Shown here: piece by piece, positions 26,349-34,114 of the stretch
Numbering within the stretch: position 1 is the first letter of the stretch
Layout: every line of letters starts with the position of its first letter
Source: Bradyrhizobium sp. WSM1743
GTDB lineage: Bacteria; Pseudomonadota; Alphaproteobacteria; Rhizobiales; Xanthobacteraceae
Assembly: GCF_000473065.1 (NCBI RefSeq)
Contig: NZ_AXAZ01000068.1
Location: forward strand, 1 to 45,388
DNA length: 45,388 nt
Reading direction: 5' to 3'
The notes under the pieces: model-generated
What the model was told of the DNA's origin: nothing
Seen by the model: only the letters and a program-made list of their open reading frames with translations
Databases searched by the model: none
Position numbers and translations under genes: made by a program

Positions 26349-26732
26349 ATGGCCGGCGATCCCAACGCTCCGCATTTCCCGCGCTCGGCGCCAATCGATG
26401 CTTATGGCAAGGGCGGCTTCGCCTTTGCAGGCATGTCGCATCGGGGATCGCTGCTCTGCCTGCCGGACGCGATCTGGGCGTGGGACGTGACGGACCCCCA
26501 GAAGATCGACCGCTATTCGCTGGATCGCGTCTTCGCGGCCGCTAACAGCATCGACACGCTCCTGGTCGGCACCGGAACCGGGTTGTGGCTGCCGCCGCCG
26601 GAGCTGCGTCAGGCGCTCAAGGCGGTGAGGGTGGTGCTGGACACGATGCAGACCGGCCCCGCTGTGCGGACCTACAACATCATGATCGGCGAGCGGCGGC
26701 GCGTGGCCGCTGCGCTGATCGCCGTGCCATGA
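26349..26732 (+). CDS. Mth938-domain (DUF498) protein, NDUFAF3 homologue
   Basis: A 127-residue protein of the Mth938/DUF498 fold. Human NDUFAF3, a respiratory complex I assembly factor, belongs to this family. Visible features are IDAYGKGGFAFAGMSHRGSL, LLVGTGTGLWLPP and a C-terminal VLDTMQTGPAVRTYN segment, all characteristic. No signal peptide or membrane helix. It follows secDF and overlaps the next gene by 4 bp (ATGA). I recall published comment on this DUF498-secDF gene order in Alphaproteobacteria. Direct function in bacteria is inferred. Confidence 0.87.
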   Translation: MAGDPNAPHFPRSAPIDAYGKGGFAFAGMSHRGSLLCLPDAIWAWDVTDPQKIDRYSLDRVFAAANSIDTLLVGTGTGLWLPPPELRQALKAVRVVLDTMQTGPAVRTYNIMIGERRRVAAALIAVP

Positions 26733-27592
26733 GCAGCCCCGGGTCGCCGCCGGACTCCGTTGCCTTCTGCGCCGATCTCGTGCGCAGCCATGACTTTCCG
26801 CGCTACGCCGCGACCCTGTTCGCGCCCGCTGCCGAGCGCCGCGCGTTGCTGGCGCTGTATGCCTTCAACGTCGAGATCGTCCGCGTTCGCGACCAGGTGA
26901 GCCAGCCCTTGCCTGGTGAGATCCGCCTGCAATGGTGGACCGATATGCTGTCGGGCCATGTCCATGGCAGCGCCGAGGGCAATCCCGTGGCGGCCGAGCT
27001 GCTCCGCGCTGTCAGGGATTTCGACCTGCCGGTCGAGCCGTTGTCGCTGCTTGCCGAGGAGCACCAGTTCGATCTCTACAACGACCCGATGCCGACCATG
27101 GCCGCGCTGGAGGGGTATCTGGCGGCGACCTCGTCGGCGCTGTTCGGTTTGGCGGCGCAGGTTTTGGGACCCCCCTCGGAGGTGGTCGAGCATCTCGCCC
27201 GCCATGCCGGGCTGGCGCAGGGCCTCGTGCAGGTCGTCGCCAATTTGCCGTGGGATGCCGCGCACCGGCAGCTATTCTTGCCGCAGCAAGTGCTCGAGAA
27301 GCACAATTGCAGCATGGAGGATGTTTTCGCCGGCAAGGAGACATCCGATCTCCATGCAGTGCTGGAGCAGCTTGCCGGTGAAGCCCGGCAGCATATGACG
27401 GCAGCTTCGTCGCTGCTGGCGCAGGTAGCGCCGTCGGTGCGGCCGGCGTTTCTGCCGCTGAGCCAGGCGCAGGCCGATCTCAAGCGCCTGTCGCGCCCGG
27501 GACGCAATCCGTTCACGCTGCAGCCATCGTCGCGGCTGCGCACGCTCTGGACACTGTGGCGCGCCTCGCGATCACGTGAATTTACCAAATAG
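26729..27592 (+). CDS. Squalene/phytoene synthase-like protein, NDUFAF6 type
   Basis: A 287-residue protein with the all-helical squalene/phytoene synthase fold. Both aspartate-rich catalytic motifs look incomplete: the first region reads RVRDQVSQPLPGEIRLQWW (52-70), and the second reads NLPWDAAHRQLFLPQQVL (172-189) instead of a DxxxD box. It is therefore unlikely to make squalene or phytoene and better fits the NDUFAF6-like branch, whose human member assists complex I assembly. It overlaps the NDUFAF3-type gene by 4 bp, strengthening that reading. ATG 26729 is fixed by this overlap. Alternative: a true prenyl-transferase of the hopanoid pathway, disfavoured by the motifs and context. Confidence 0.8.
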   Translation: MSSPGSPPDSVAFCADLVRSHDFPRYAATLFAPAAERRALLALYAFNVEIVRVRDQVSQPLPGEIRLQWWTDMLSGHVHGSAEGNPVAAELLRAVRDFDLPVEPLSLLAEEHQFDLYNDPMPTMAALEGYLAATSSALFGLAAQVLGPPSEVVEHLARHAGLAQGLVQVVANLPWDAAHRQLFLPQQVLEKHNCSMEDVFAGKETSDLHAVLEQLAGEARQHMTAASSLLAQVAPSVRPAFLPLSQAQADLKRLSRPGRNPFTLQPSSRLRTLWTLWRASRSREFTK

Positions 27593-27637
27593 AGGCTGGC
27601 TTATCGCCTGAGCCGGCCAAATGCTCTATGCTGGCCT

Positions 27638-28879
27638 ATGGCTGACTTGTCCCAAAGCACGTCCGATCTCAGCGGCTTTCCGGTCGCACCAAGTGACATT
27701 CATGCCGCCGCCGAGACCATCCAGGGCGCCGTCGTCGAGACGCCCTGCAACTACAGCCGCACGCTGAGCAGCATCTGCGGCTGCGACATCTGGCTCAAAT
27801 TCGAGAACCTCCAGTTCACCTCCTCGTTCAAGGAGCGCGGCGCGCTCAACAGGCTCACCGCACTGATGCCGGAAGAGCGCACGCGTGGCGTGATCGCAAT
27901 GTCCGCCGGTAACCACGCGCAGGGCGTCGCCTATCACGCCAGGCGGCTCGGCATTCCCGCCACCATTGTCATGCCGATCGGCACGCCCATGGTGAAGATC
28001 GAGAACACCAGGCACCACGGCGCCGAGGTGGTGGTCACGGGCGCGACGCTGGAAGAGGCGGCCGCCTTTGCGCGCATCCACGGTGAAGCGCACGGCATGA
28101 TTTTCATCCATCCTTACGATGATCCGCTCGTCATCGCCGGGCAGGGCACGATCGGGCTGGAAATGCTCAAGGCGGTCCCGGAGCTCGATACGCTGGTCGT
28201 CCCGATCGGCGGCGGCGGGCTGATCAGCGGCATTGCCATTGCCGCGAAATCGATCAAGCCGTCGCTGCGGATATTGGGCGTCGAGGCCTGGCTCTATCCC
28301 TCGATGTACAACGCCATCCATGACGGCAATCTGCCGGCGCGCGGCGACACGCTGGCCGAGGGCATCGCGGTGAAAACGCCAGGCAAGATCACCACTGAGA
28401 TCGTCCGCCGCCTCGTCAACGACATTGCGCTCGTCAACGAAGCCGAGCTCGAGCGCGCGGTCGCGACCCTGATCTCGATCGAGAAGACGGTTGTCGAGGG
28501 CGCCGGCGCCGCCGGCCTCGCCGCACTGATGTCCGATCCGTCACGCTTTGCCGGCCAGAAGGTCGGCCTGGTGCTGAGCGGAGGCAATATCGACACGCGG
28601 CTGATCGCCTCCGTCCTCACCCGCGAGCTTGCGCGCGAGGGGCGGCTGACCCAGCTCTCGCTCGATATTCCTGATCGCCCCGGGCAGCTGGCCGCCGTGG
28701 CGGCGCTGCTGGCCGAAGCCGGCGCCAACATCATTGAGGTCTCGCACCAGCGGACCTTCTCCGACCTTCCGGCCAAGGCGACGCTGCTGCAGTTGGTCAT
28801 CGAGACCCGTGACAGCGCGCATCTCAACGAGGTCATGGCGAGGCTCAGCGCATCAGGACTGAGCGCGCGCTGCACCTGA
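27638..28879 (+). CDS. ilvA: Threonine ammonia-lyase with C-terminal ACT domain
   Basis: PLP enzyme converting threonine to 2-oxobutanoate, the first step to isoleucine. The 413-residue protein has the PLP lysine K65 in SSFKERGAL, the phosphate-binding GGGGLISG loop, and a single C-terminal ACT domain (about 330-405, LDIPDRPGQLAAVAALLAEA). This layout is the shorter, single-ACT form; E. coli IlvA has a longer regulatory region. It could be biosynthetic or catabolic. The 3' end is convergent with the TPR regulator gene, 28 bp away. Confidence 0.92.
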   Translation: MADLSQSTSDLSGFPVAPSDIHAAAETIQGAVVETPCNYSRTLSSICGCDIWLKFENLQFTSSFKERGALNRLTALMPEERTRGVIAMSAGNHAQGVAYHARRLGIPATIVMPIGTPMVKIENTRHHGAEVVVTGATLEEAAAFARIHGEAHGMIFIHPYDDPLVIAGQGTIGLEMLKAVPELDTLVVPIGGGGLISGIAIAAKSIKPSLRILGVEAWLYPSMYNAIHDGNLPARGDTLAEGIAVKTPGKITTEIVRRLVNDIALVNEAELERAVATLISIEKTVVEGAGAAGLAALMSDPSRFAGQKVGLVLSGGNIDTRLIASVLTRELAREGRLTQLSLDIPDRPGQLAAVAALLAEAGANIIEVSHQRTFSDLPAKATLLQLVIETRDSAHLNEVMARLSASGLSARCT

Positions 28880-28907
28880 GCTTGTACGCGTATGGACCGA
28901 TTGACCG

Positions 28908-30461
28908 CTACTCTGGCAGACCTGCAGCGCGAAGCGCCTCGCCAAGAGACGCTGCAAGCGCTGGTGTGCAGTTAACCCCCTGGAATTGGCGGCCGTAGCG
29001 AAACGTCGGATGCAGCTCGAGCACCCGCGCGGCCGCCGCTCGCGCCTCCTGCAAGCGTCCAAGCTTTGCCAGCGCGGCAGCCAATTGGACATAGGTGATG
29101 CTGTGGCGAGGATTGGCTTGAACCGAGCGATAGGCCGCGCGACACGCCTCCTCAAATCGGCCACGATGAAAGTGCCCGAGGGCCTGTGCGTCGAACGCGG
29201 CGAAAGCCCAGGAATCGAACGGACTGAGCCGTATGCCTCGCTCGCTCCATTCGATGGCACGGTCTGAATCTCCGCCCCAGCCGAGCATGACGCTGCCGAG
29301 GATGTAGGTCAGCGCAGATGATGGGCTGATGGCGAGCGCAGCATCGAGCGCAGTGAACGCCGCCGAACGATCGTGGCCATCCATGCCGATCGAAAAACCA
29401 GCCAAGGTAAGGGCAAGTGCGTCGTCCTGCCCGTGTGCAATCGCCGAGCGCGCGTGATGAATGGACGCTGCGCGATTGACCTCCTGCAAGCCGGCTCGAA
29501 GGAACAGGCAATGATGGCACATCGCAGCGTTGCCGTGCGCCAGCGCATAATCCGGTTCCAGGGCGATCGAACGCTCCAGCAGCAAAAGCGCCTGCCTGAC
29601 CTGGTCCGGCATGCCGGAATCGACGTCCGGCTGTGCCCGCAGGACGAGGTCATAGGCATCGAGGCTGTCGGGCCGCTTGCGCTTGACCCTATTGATCTCG
29701 GCGCGCCGGAGGCTTGGTGCGATGGCGCCGACCACTGACAGGGCAATATCATCCTGAAGCGCGAAAATGTCTTCGGAGCGGCGGTCGTAGCGCTCGGCCC
29801 ATACATGCATTCCGGTCGATGCGTCGATCAGTTGTCCGGTGATCCGGACAGTCGCGCGGGTCTTCCGGACGCTGCCTTCCAGCACGTAGCGCACGCCGAG
29901 CTCGCGGCCAATCTGCTTCACGTCCACCGCAGCGCCCTTGTAAGTGAACGTCGAATTCCGCGCGATCACAAACAGCCAGTTGATGCGCGATAGACCGGTG
30001 ATGATGTCGTCGACCATACCGTCGGCAAAGTAGTCTTGCTCGGTATCGCCGCTCAGATTTGCAAAGGGTAGCACCGCGATTGACGGACGGTCGGGCAGTG
30101 CCAGCGATGGCTGCTCGCGGGCCGCGGTCGCGCGATCTGCGGGGAGCGTCGTGGCGGCCGGACCGACGTAGCGGTAGCCGCGCCGCGGCAGTGTCTCGAT
30201 CCAGCGTGCCTCTCCGGAGATGGCAGCCAAGGTGCGCCGCAGCGCTGCGATTTGAACGGTCAGATTGCTTTCCTCGACTGCCCGGGCGGGCCAAGCAGCT
30301 TCGATCAGTGCATCCTTGGACACCGGCGCTCCGCCTCGCTGTACCAGCATGGCCAGAAGCAGCACGGCGCGCTGGCCGAGGGGGGCGGGCTCGGCGCCGT
30401 GGAACAGGATCCCCGCATCGGTATCGAGGCGGAATGGACCAAATTCAAGGATCGCGGCCAT
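28908..30461 (-). CDS. Winged-helix / TolB-like / TPR regulator
   Basis: A 517-residue protein with three parts. An OmpR/CadC-type winged-helix DNA-binding domain covers residues 1-100 (LGQRAVLLLAMLVQRGG, ending LPRRGYRYVG). A TolB-like N-terminal region covers 125-240 (PSIAVLPFANLSGDTEQDYFADG). TPR-like helical repeats cover about 270-505. There is no membrane helix and no cyclase domain, although relatives are often labelled adenylate cyclase. It is presumably a transcription factor sensing a ligand or partner through the TolB/TPR parts. It is divergent from the cupin gene (128 bp), a likely target. ATG 30461 is chosen; a TTG at 30497 would add 12 residues. Neither start has a clear ribosome-binding site. 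Confidence 0.85.
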   Translation of the reverse strand: MAAILEFGPFRLDTDAGILFHGAEPAPLGQRAVLLLAMLVQRGGAPVSKDALIEAAWPARAVEESNLTVQIAALRRTLAAISGEARWIETLPRRGYRYVGPAATTLPADRATAAREQPSLALPDRPSIAVLPFANLSGDTEQDYFADGMVDDIITGLSRINWLFVIARNSTFTYKGAAVDVKQIGRELGVRYVLEGSVRKTRATVRITGQLIDASTGMHVWAERYDRRSEDIFALQDDIALSVVGAIAPSLRRAEINRVKRKRPDSLDAYDLVLRAQPDVDSGMPDQVRQALLLLERSIALEPDYALAHGNAAMCHHCLFLRAGLQEVNRAASIHHARSAIAHGQDDALALTLAGFSIGMDGHDRSAAFTALDAALAISPSSALTYILGSVMLGWGGDSDRAIEWSERGIRLSPFDSWAFAAFDAQALGHFHRGRFEEACRAAYRSVQANPRHSITYVQLAAALAKLGRLQEARAAAARVLELHPTFRYGRQFQGVNCTPALAASLGEALRAAGLPE

Positions 30462-30589
30462 TATCCAAGAAGGGCATAATTCGCAGGTATTTTGCAATAT
30501 TTTCCGAACGGATTCAGGACTTTCCGGGACGTCCGCAGCACCATGGCTCGCCGTTTACGCGAAGCAGCCAAGAGCCATGGAGGGACAGT
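30462..30589. promoter_or_regulatory. Divergent promoter region, regulator/cupin
   Basis: This 128-bp gap separates the winged-helix regulator gene from the cupin gene and must carry both promoters. It includes an AT-rich core, GGTATTTTGCAATATTTTCC (30486-30505), within GC-rich flanks. GGAGGG at 30579-30584 is the cupin ribosome-binding site. I cannot define an operator with confidence. Confidence 0.4.
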
Positions 30590-31051
30590 ATGAGTGGAAA
30601 ACCGATCATCCGCAGGCCGGGCAGGAGCGGGGGCGTCACGCTGCGTGGCCATCCCATGGCTTTCCTGGTGACCGGAGAGGACACCCGACACACCAGCATG
30701 TTCGACTGGACGGTCCCGCCAGGATTTGCCACCGGCCTCCATGTTCACCGCGTGCAGGAGGAAACCTTCTACATGCTCGAAGGTGAGTGCGAATGGCACG
30801 TCGGCGGCGAGGTCGTACGGGCCACGCCCGGGACTTATCTCTTCATTCCGCCGGGCGTGCCCCACAACATCACCAATGTCAGTGACAGGCCCGCCCGTGT
30901 TCTCATGACCGTGTCACCGCCGGGGCACGAACGTTACTTCGAGGAACTGGCCAGGCTGACAGCCAGCGGAACGCCGGACGCGAAAGCCATCAGCGAGTTG
31001 CGCGCGCGGTTCGATACCGATCAACTATCTGCGCTGACGACGAGATCCTGA
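30590..31051 (+). CDS. Cupin-domain protein
   Basis: A 153-residue single-domain cupin. The metal-binding residues are H51, H53 and E57 (GLHVHRVQEETFYMLEGE) and H92 (PPGVPHNI), so it should bind a divalent metal. Relatives include dioxygenase-like enzymes and small-molecule binding proteins; the substrate is unknown. ATG 30590 is preferred because GGAGGG lies 5 bp upstream. The open frame extends far upstream through the divergent gene, where it is only antisense. It is probably controlled by the divergent winged-helix/TPR regulator. Confidence 0.88.
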   Translation: MSGKPIIRRPGRSGGVTLRGHPMAFLVTGEDTRHTSMFDWTVPPGFATGLHVHRVQEETFYMLEGECEWHVGGEVVRATPGTYLFIPPGVPHNITNVSDRPARVLMTVSPPGHERYFEELARLTASGTPDAKAISELRARFDTDQLSALTTRS

Positions 31052-31067
31052 GATGAGCACCACGCGT

Positions 31068-31092
31068 GACGGCAGATTGGATTGATGCCGTC
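31068..31092. terminator. Possible bidirectional hairpin terminator
   Basis: Perfect 7-bp arms GACGGCA (31068-31074) and TGCCGTC (31086-31092) lie in the 62-bp gap between the convergent cupin and aminotransferase genes. There is no T-run, so termination by this hairpin alone is uncertain. Confidence 0.3.
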
Positions 31093-31113
31093 CGAGCGCG
31101 CAGGCCGTACGAG

Positions 31114-32292
31114 CTATCGGTGCGTCAGCCCCGCCAGATGGCCGATCAGCCGATCGATCTCGGCTTCCGTGTTGTAGTAGTGCGGGGAGGCCCGCACGAG
31201 CGGCGGCAGCGCGCGGAGCTCGGCGTCGATGCGGGTGCTCGCCGGATCCGAAGCGCCGATGGTGATGTCCGCCGCAGCGGCGCTGCGAACAATGGCGTCC
31301 GCATCGTACCCATCCATCGTGAAGCTGACGATGGAGCCCGGCGAGCGGCCGAGGTCGCGAATGGTGATGCCGCGAATGGAGGCGAGGCCGCTGCGAAGGC
31401 GGCCCGCGAGCAGGCGGCAGCGCTGCTCGATCGGACCCATGCCGATGTCGAGCGCATAGTCGACGGCAGCGCCGAGCCCGAGCCGGGCCGCGTAATTGTT
31501 CTCCCAGGTCTCGAAACGGCGCGCATCATCGCGGAGCCGATATTCATCGCGCGAGACCCAGGGCGCTGCGAAATGGTCGATCATCGGCGGTTCGAGCTGT
31601 TGCAGCAGCGCCCGGCGAACGTAGAGGAAGCCCGTGCCGCGCGGGCCGCGCAGGAATTTGCGGCCCGTGGCGGACAGCATGTCACAGCCGATGGCTTCGA
31701 CGTCGACCGCCATCTGTCCGACCGCCTGGCACGCGTCGAGCAGATAGGGAATGCCATGCGCCCGGGCGAGCTTGCCGATTGCCGCGGCGGGATTGACCAG
31801 CCCGCCATTGGTCGGAACCCAGGTGATGGCGATCAGCTTCACGCGCGCGTCGATCATGCGTTCGAGCGCGTGCACGTCGAGCTCGCCGCTGGAATCGCTC
31901 GGCACGACGTCGATCGTCACGCCGGTTCGTTTCGCCACCTGAAGAAACGCGACATAGTTGGCGGCGTATTCCGCCTCGGCGGTCAGGATGCGGTCGCCCT
32001 CGCGGAACGGCAGCGCGTAGAACGCCATCTGCCAGGCAACCGTCGCGTTCTCGACAAGTGCGATCTCATCGGGGGCGGCATTGAGCAGGCGCGCGACCGA
32101 GCCGTAGACCGCGTCGAGCCGATCGGATTCACGGTCGGCAGCGGCATAACCGCCGACATCGCTTTCAAGGTCGATATGCTGCTTCATCGCCGCGGCAACG
32201 GGCGCCGGCATCAGAGCCGCGCCGGCGTTATGCAGGTATGCGAGCCGCGAGGTGGCCGGAGTCTCGGCGCGTATTCGGTCGATGTCGATCAC
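31114..32292 (-). CDS. Class V aminotransferase-fold PLP enzyme
   Basis: A 392-residue PLP enzyme of the aminotransferase class V / cysteine desulfurase superfamily. The PLP aspartate is D186 (YLLDACQAVGQ) and the Schiff-base lysine is K212 (SATGRKFLRGPRGTGFLYV). The nearest groups by sequence feel are isopenicillin N epimerase-like and EgtE-like proteins, which remove or rearrange amino-acid side chains. A desulfurase is not favoured because no matching catalytic Cys loop is visible. It lies 78 bp downstream of the CAP-domain gene on the same strand. The substrate is unknown. Confidence 0.85.
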   Translation of the reverse strand: MIDIDRIRAETPATSRLAYLHNAGAALMPAPVAAAMKQHIDLESDVGGYAAADRESDRLDAVYGSVARLLNAAPDEIALVENATVAWQMAFYALPFREGDRILTAEAEYAANYVAFLQVAKRTGVTIDVVPSDSSGELDVHALERMIDARVKLIAITWVPTNGGLVNPAAAIGKLARAHGIPYLLDACQAVGQMAVDVEAIGCDMLSATGRKFLRGPRGTGFLYVRRALLQQLEPPMIDHFAAPWVSRDEYRLRDDARRFETWENNYAARLGLGAAVDYALDIGMGPIEQRCRLLAGRLRSGLASIRGITIRDLGRSPGSIVSFTMDGYDADAIVRSAAAADITIGASDPASTRIDAELRALPPLVRASPHYYNTEAEIDRLIGHLAGLTHR

Positions 32293-32370
32293 TTGCGCCT
32301 CCGCTTCTCGCGACCTTCGTGCATGAATTAGACGCCTCGAGGACCGCGAGCAAGACGGCCTAGTCTCGTC

Positions 32371-32928
32371 TCAGATGCAGAGGCTGAGCAGCTTGATGTG
32401 GCAGTTGCTGGATTTGGGCTTGCTTGCCGGAGCCTCGCGCTTCACGGCAACCAGCGGCTCCTTGTCCTTCTTGCCTTTACCCTTGCCCTTCGGCTCGTAA
32501 TCGCCGGCGATCACCATGGCCCAGTAGGTGCGCTTGCCACTGGCATTCCTGGCGCTCGCAATGCCGACGCGGGAGGCGTTGTGCAGCAAGAGGTTCTTGC
32601 GGTGCCCGGAGGAATCGATCCACTGGCCCAGCGTCTTCTCGAAATTGTCGTAGCCATAGGCGATGTTCTCGGCGGCACGCCCCGCGCCCGCCGGGGCGAC
32701 GCGGCGGTTGAACGGGCCGAGCGCGTCGTGGCTGAGATCGTCCTTCGCCGCCATCGCGCGGGCCTGATCCATGGCAATGCGGTCGAGTGTGGCATCGCGG
32801 ACGACGCGGACCTCACCATGCTTGAGACGGAAGCTCGAGATCAGCTCGGCCGGCGAGTCGGCCATCGCGGGCGCGCCTGCCAGCAACAGAAGGCCAGCGA
32901 ACATGCCGCCAGCCATACGATGTATCAT
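32371..32928 (-). CDS. Secreted CAP (SCP/PR-1) domain protein
   Basis: A 185-residue secreted protein with a signal peptide (MIHRMAGGMFAGLLLLAGAPAMA) and a CAP domain containing NRVAPAGAGRAAENIAYGYD and WIDSSGHRKNLLLHNASRVGIA, with the family His and Glu residues. A Lys/Gly-rich segment (EPKGKGKGKKDKEP) and a Cys near the end (NCHIKLLSLC) follow. Bacterial CAP proteins are extracellular or periplasmic; their function is mostly unknown. ATG 32928 gives a clean signal peptide, but ATG 32946 and 32991 are also in frame and the best start is unsure. It is 84 bp downstream of the kinase/ANL fusion gene. Confidence 0.85.
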   Translation of the reverse strand: MIHRMAGGMFAGLLLLAGAPAMADSPAELISSFRLKHGEVRVVRDATLDRIAMDQARAMAAKDDLSHDALGPFNRRVAPAGAGRAAENIAYGYDNFEKTLGQWIDSSGHRKNLLLHNASRVGIASARNASGKRTYWAMVIAGDYEPKGKGKGKKDKEPLVAVKREAPASKPKSSNCHIKLLSLCI

Positions 32929-33012
32929 CGTCCCCCGAGCGCCCATAATTTTTGCCGACCCTGCCTTGTTCGAACGCTTCTCCATCGCCAATGTGGACGC
33001 TTCAAGGCGCCG

Positions 33013-34107
33013 CTAGCTCGTTGGCAGGTTCGCCTCGAAATTGAAGCGGTCGCGCAGGTTCTTGCGCTGCTCCAGGATGTCCTTGAGGAAGGCGCGGTCC
33101 TGCTCGTTCGTCATCATCGGCTCGATCAGGTCGAGCTGGTTCATGGCGACGAGTTGCAGGACCTCGGTGCGTGGCTTGCCGCTGGTGTTGCGCGGCAGGG
33201 CGTGCACGATCTGGATGTGCTCAGGCGGCTTCGGTCCCTTGGCTGCGGCAAGCTCGCTGCGGAGCTGGCCTTCGAGCGCGGTCTCGTCGGCTTCGACGAA
33301 GGCATAGAGCCCGACGCCGGAGCGTCGGTCGGCAAAGGCGACGATGGCGGCGTCGCGAACGGCGGGATTCCGACGGATCAGTTCGGCCAGCACCGGCGCG
33401 TCGTTGACCAGCCGGCGGCCGCCACCCTCGCGGTCGGTGAAGTTGAACAGGCCTCGGGTGATGGCGCGATAGACCTTCTTGCCGGTGGCAAGCCACAGGC
33501 TCGCGGCGAACGACTTCTTCGCCAGGATCTTTCGCTCCCGCGGCGTCAGCGCCTCCGGCGCGTAGGAGCGCTTGTGCTTGAGCAGATGCCGCAGGTCCTC
33601 ATAGGCGAGGATGCGATAGAGCCGGCCGCGGCGGTTAAAGCACGCGGCGAGCTGGAAGTCGGTCACGTAGGCCCGGCCGTCGCGGCCGACCAGCCAGTTC
33701 TGCTCCTTGGCGAGATCGTTGTGGCAGATGCCGGTGCGGCGCAGCCGGCGCAGCACGGCTTTGGCCGAGCGGAAATAGGCGAGATCGCCATGCGGCTTGG
33801 CCAGATGCAGTGCGACGCCGTCGACGAAGCCGCGCACCAGAGCGCGGCGTCCGGCCCACAGCAGCTCGGGACCGACGTTGAGGCCTTTGGCGCGCACCAG
33901 CGCATGCTTCTCGCGGGCGAACAGATGGCGTGCCAGTAGGAACGACCACCATGGCACCTCGTCGAGCCGGCGCAGCACCGCATCGATCTCGCTGCTCTTG
34001 CTGCGGAAGCGGCCGCGCTCGACGGTCGAAAACACGTCGCGCTTGAGCAGCACACCTTCGGTCCAGCGCGCCGACAGCTCTGCGGCGTCGTCTTTGGGGA
34101 GGCTCAT
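33013..34107 (-). CDS. Kinase-like protein fused to an acyl-CoA synthetase C-terminal domain
   Basis: A 364-residue protein with two unrelated halves. Residues about 20-175 resemble small-molecule/InaA-type kinases: the catalytic loop is H129-N-D-L-A-K-E-Q-N137, and the metal site is D150-F151 followed by Q rather than G. Residues about 221-325 read as the C-terminal subdomain of ANL enzymes: FTDREGGGRRLVND (A8-like), LIRRNPAVRDAAIVAFAD, and PRNTSGKPRTEVL with K311 where the catalytic A10 lysine sits. The large adenylation core is absent. The gene starts 7 bp after the trmFO stop, so it is probably translated from the same mRNA. ATG 34107 (GTGAG upstream) is preferred to 34131. Function unknown. 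Confidence 0.8.
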   Translation of the reverse strand: MSLPKDDAAELSARWTEGVLLKRDVFSTVERGRFRSKSSEIDAVLRRLDEVPWWSFLLARHLFAREKHALVRAKGLNVGPELLWAGRRALVRGFVDGVALHLAKPHGDLAYFRSAKAVLRRLRRTGICHNDLAKEQNWLVGRDGRAYVTDFQLAACFNRRGRLYRILAYEDLRHLLKHKRSYAPEALTPRERKILAKKSFAASLWLATGKKVYRAITRGLFNFTDREGGGRRLVNDAPVLAELIRRNPAVRDAAIVAFADRRSGVGLYAFVEADETALEGQLRSELAAAKGPKPPEHIQIVHALPRNTSGKPRTEVLQLVAMNQLDLIEPMMTNEQDRAFLKDILEQRKNLRDRFNFEANLPTS

Positions 34108-34114
34108 CGAAAAC

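Noticed and set aside
26729..27592. Annotation as a hopanoid-pathway squalene synthase
   Set aside because: The aspartate-rich motifs are incomplete and the neighbours are secDF and an NDUFAF3-type gene, not hpn genes.
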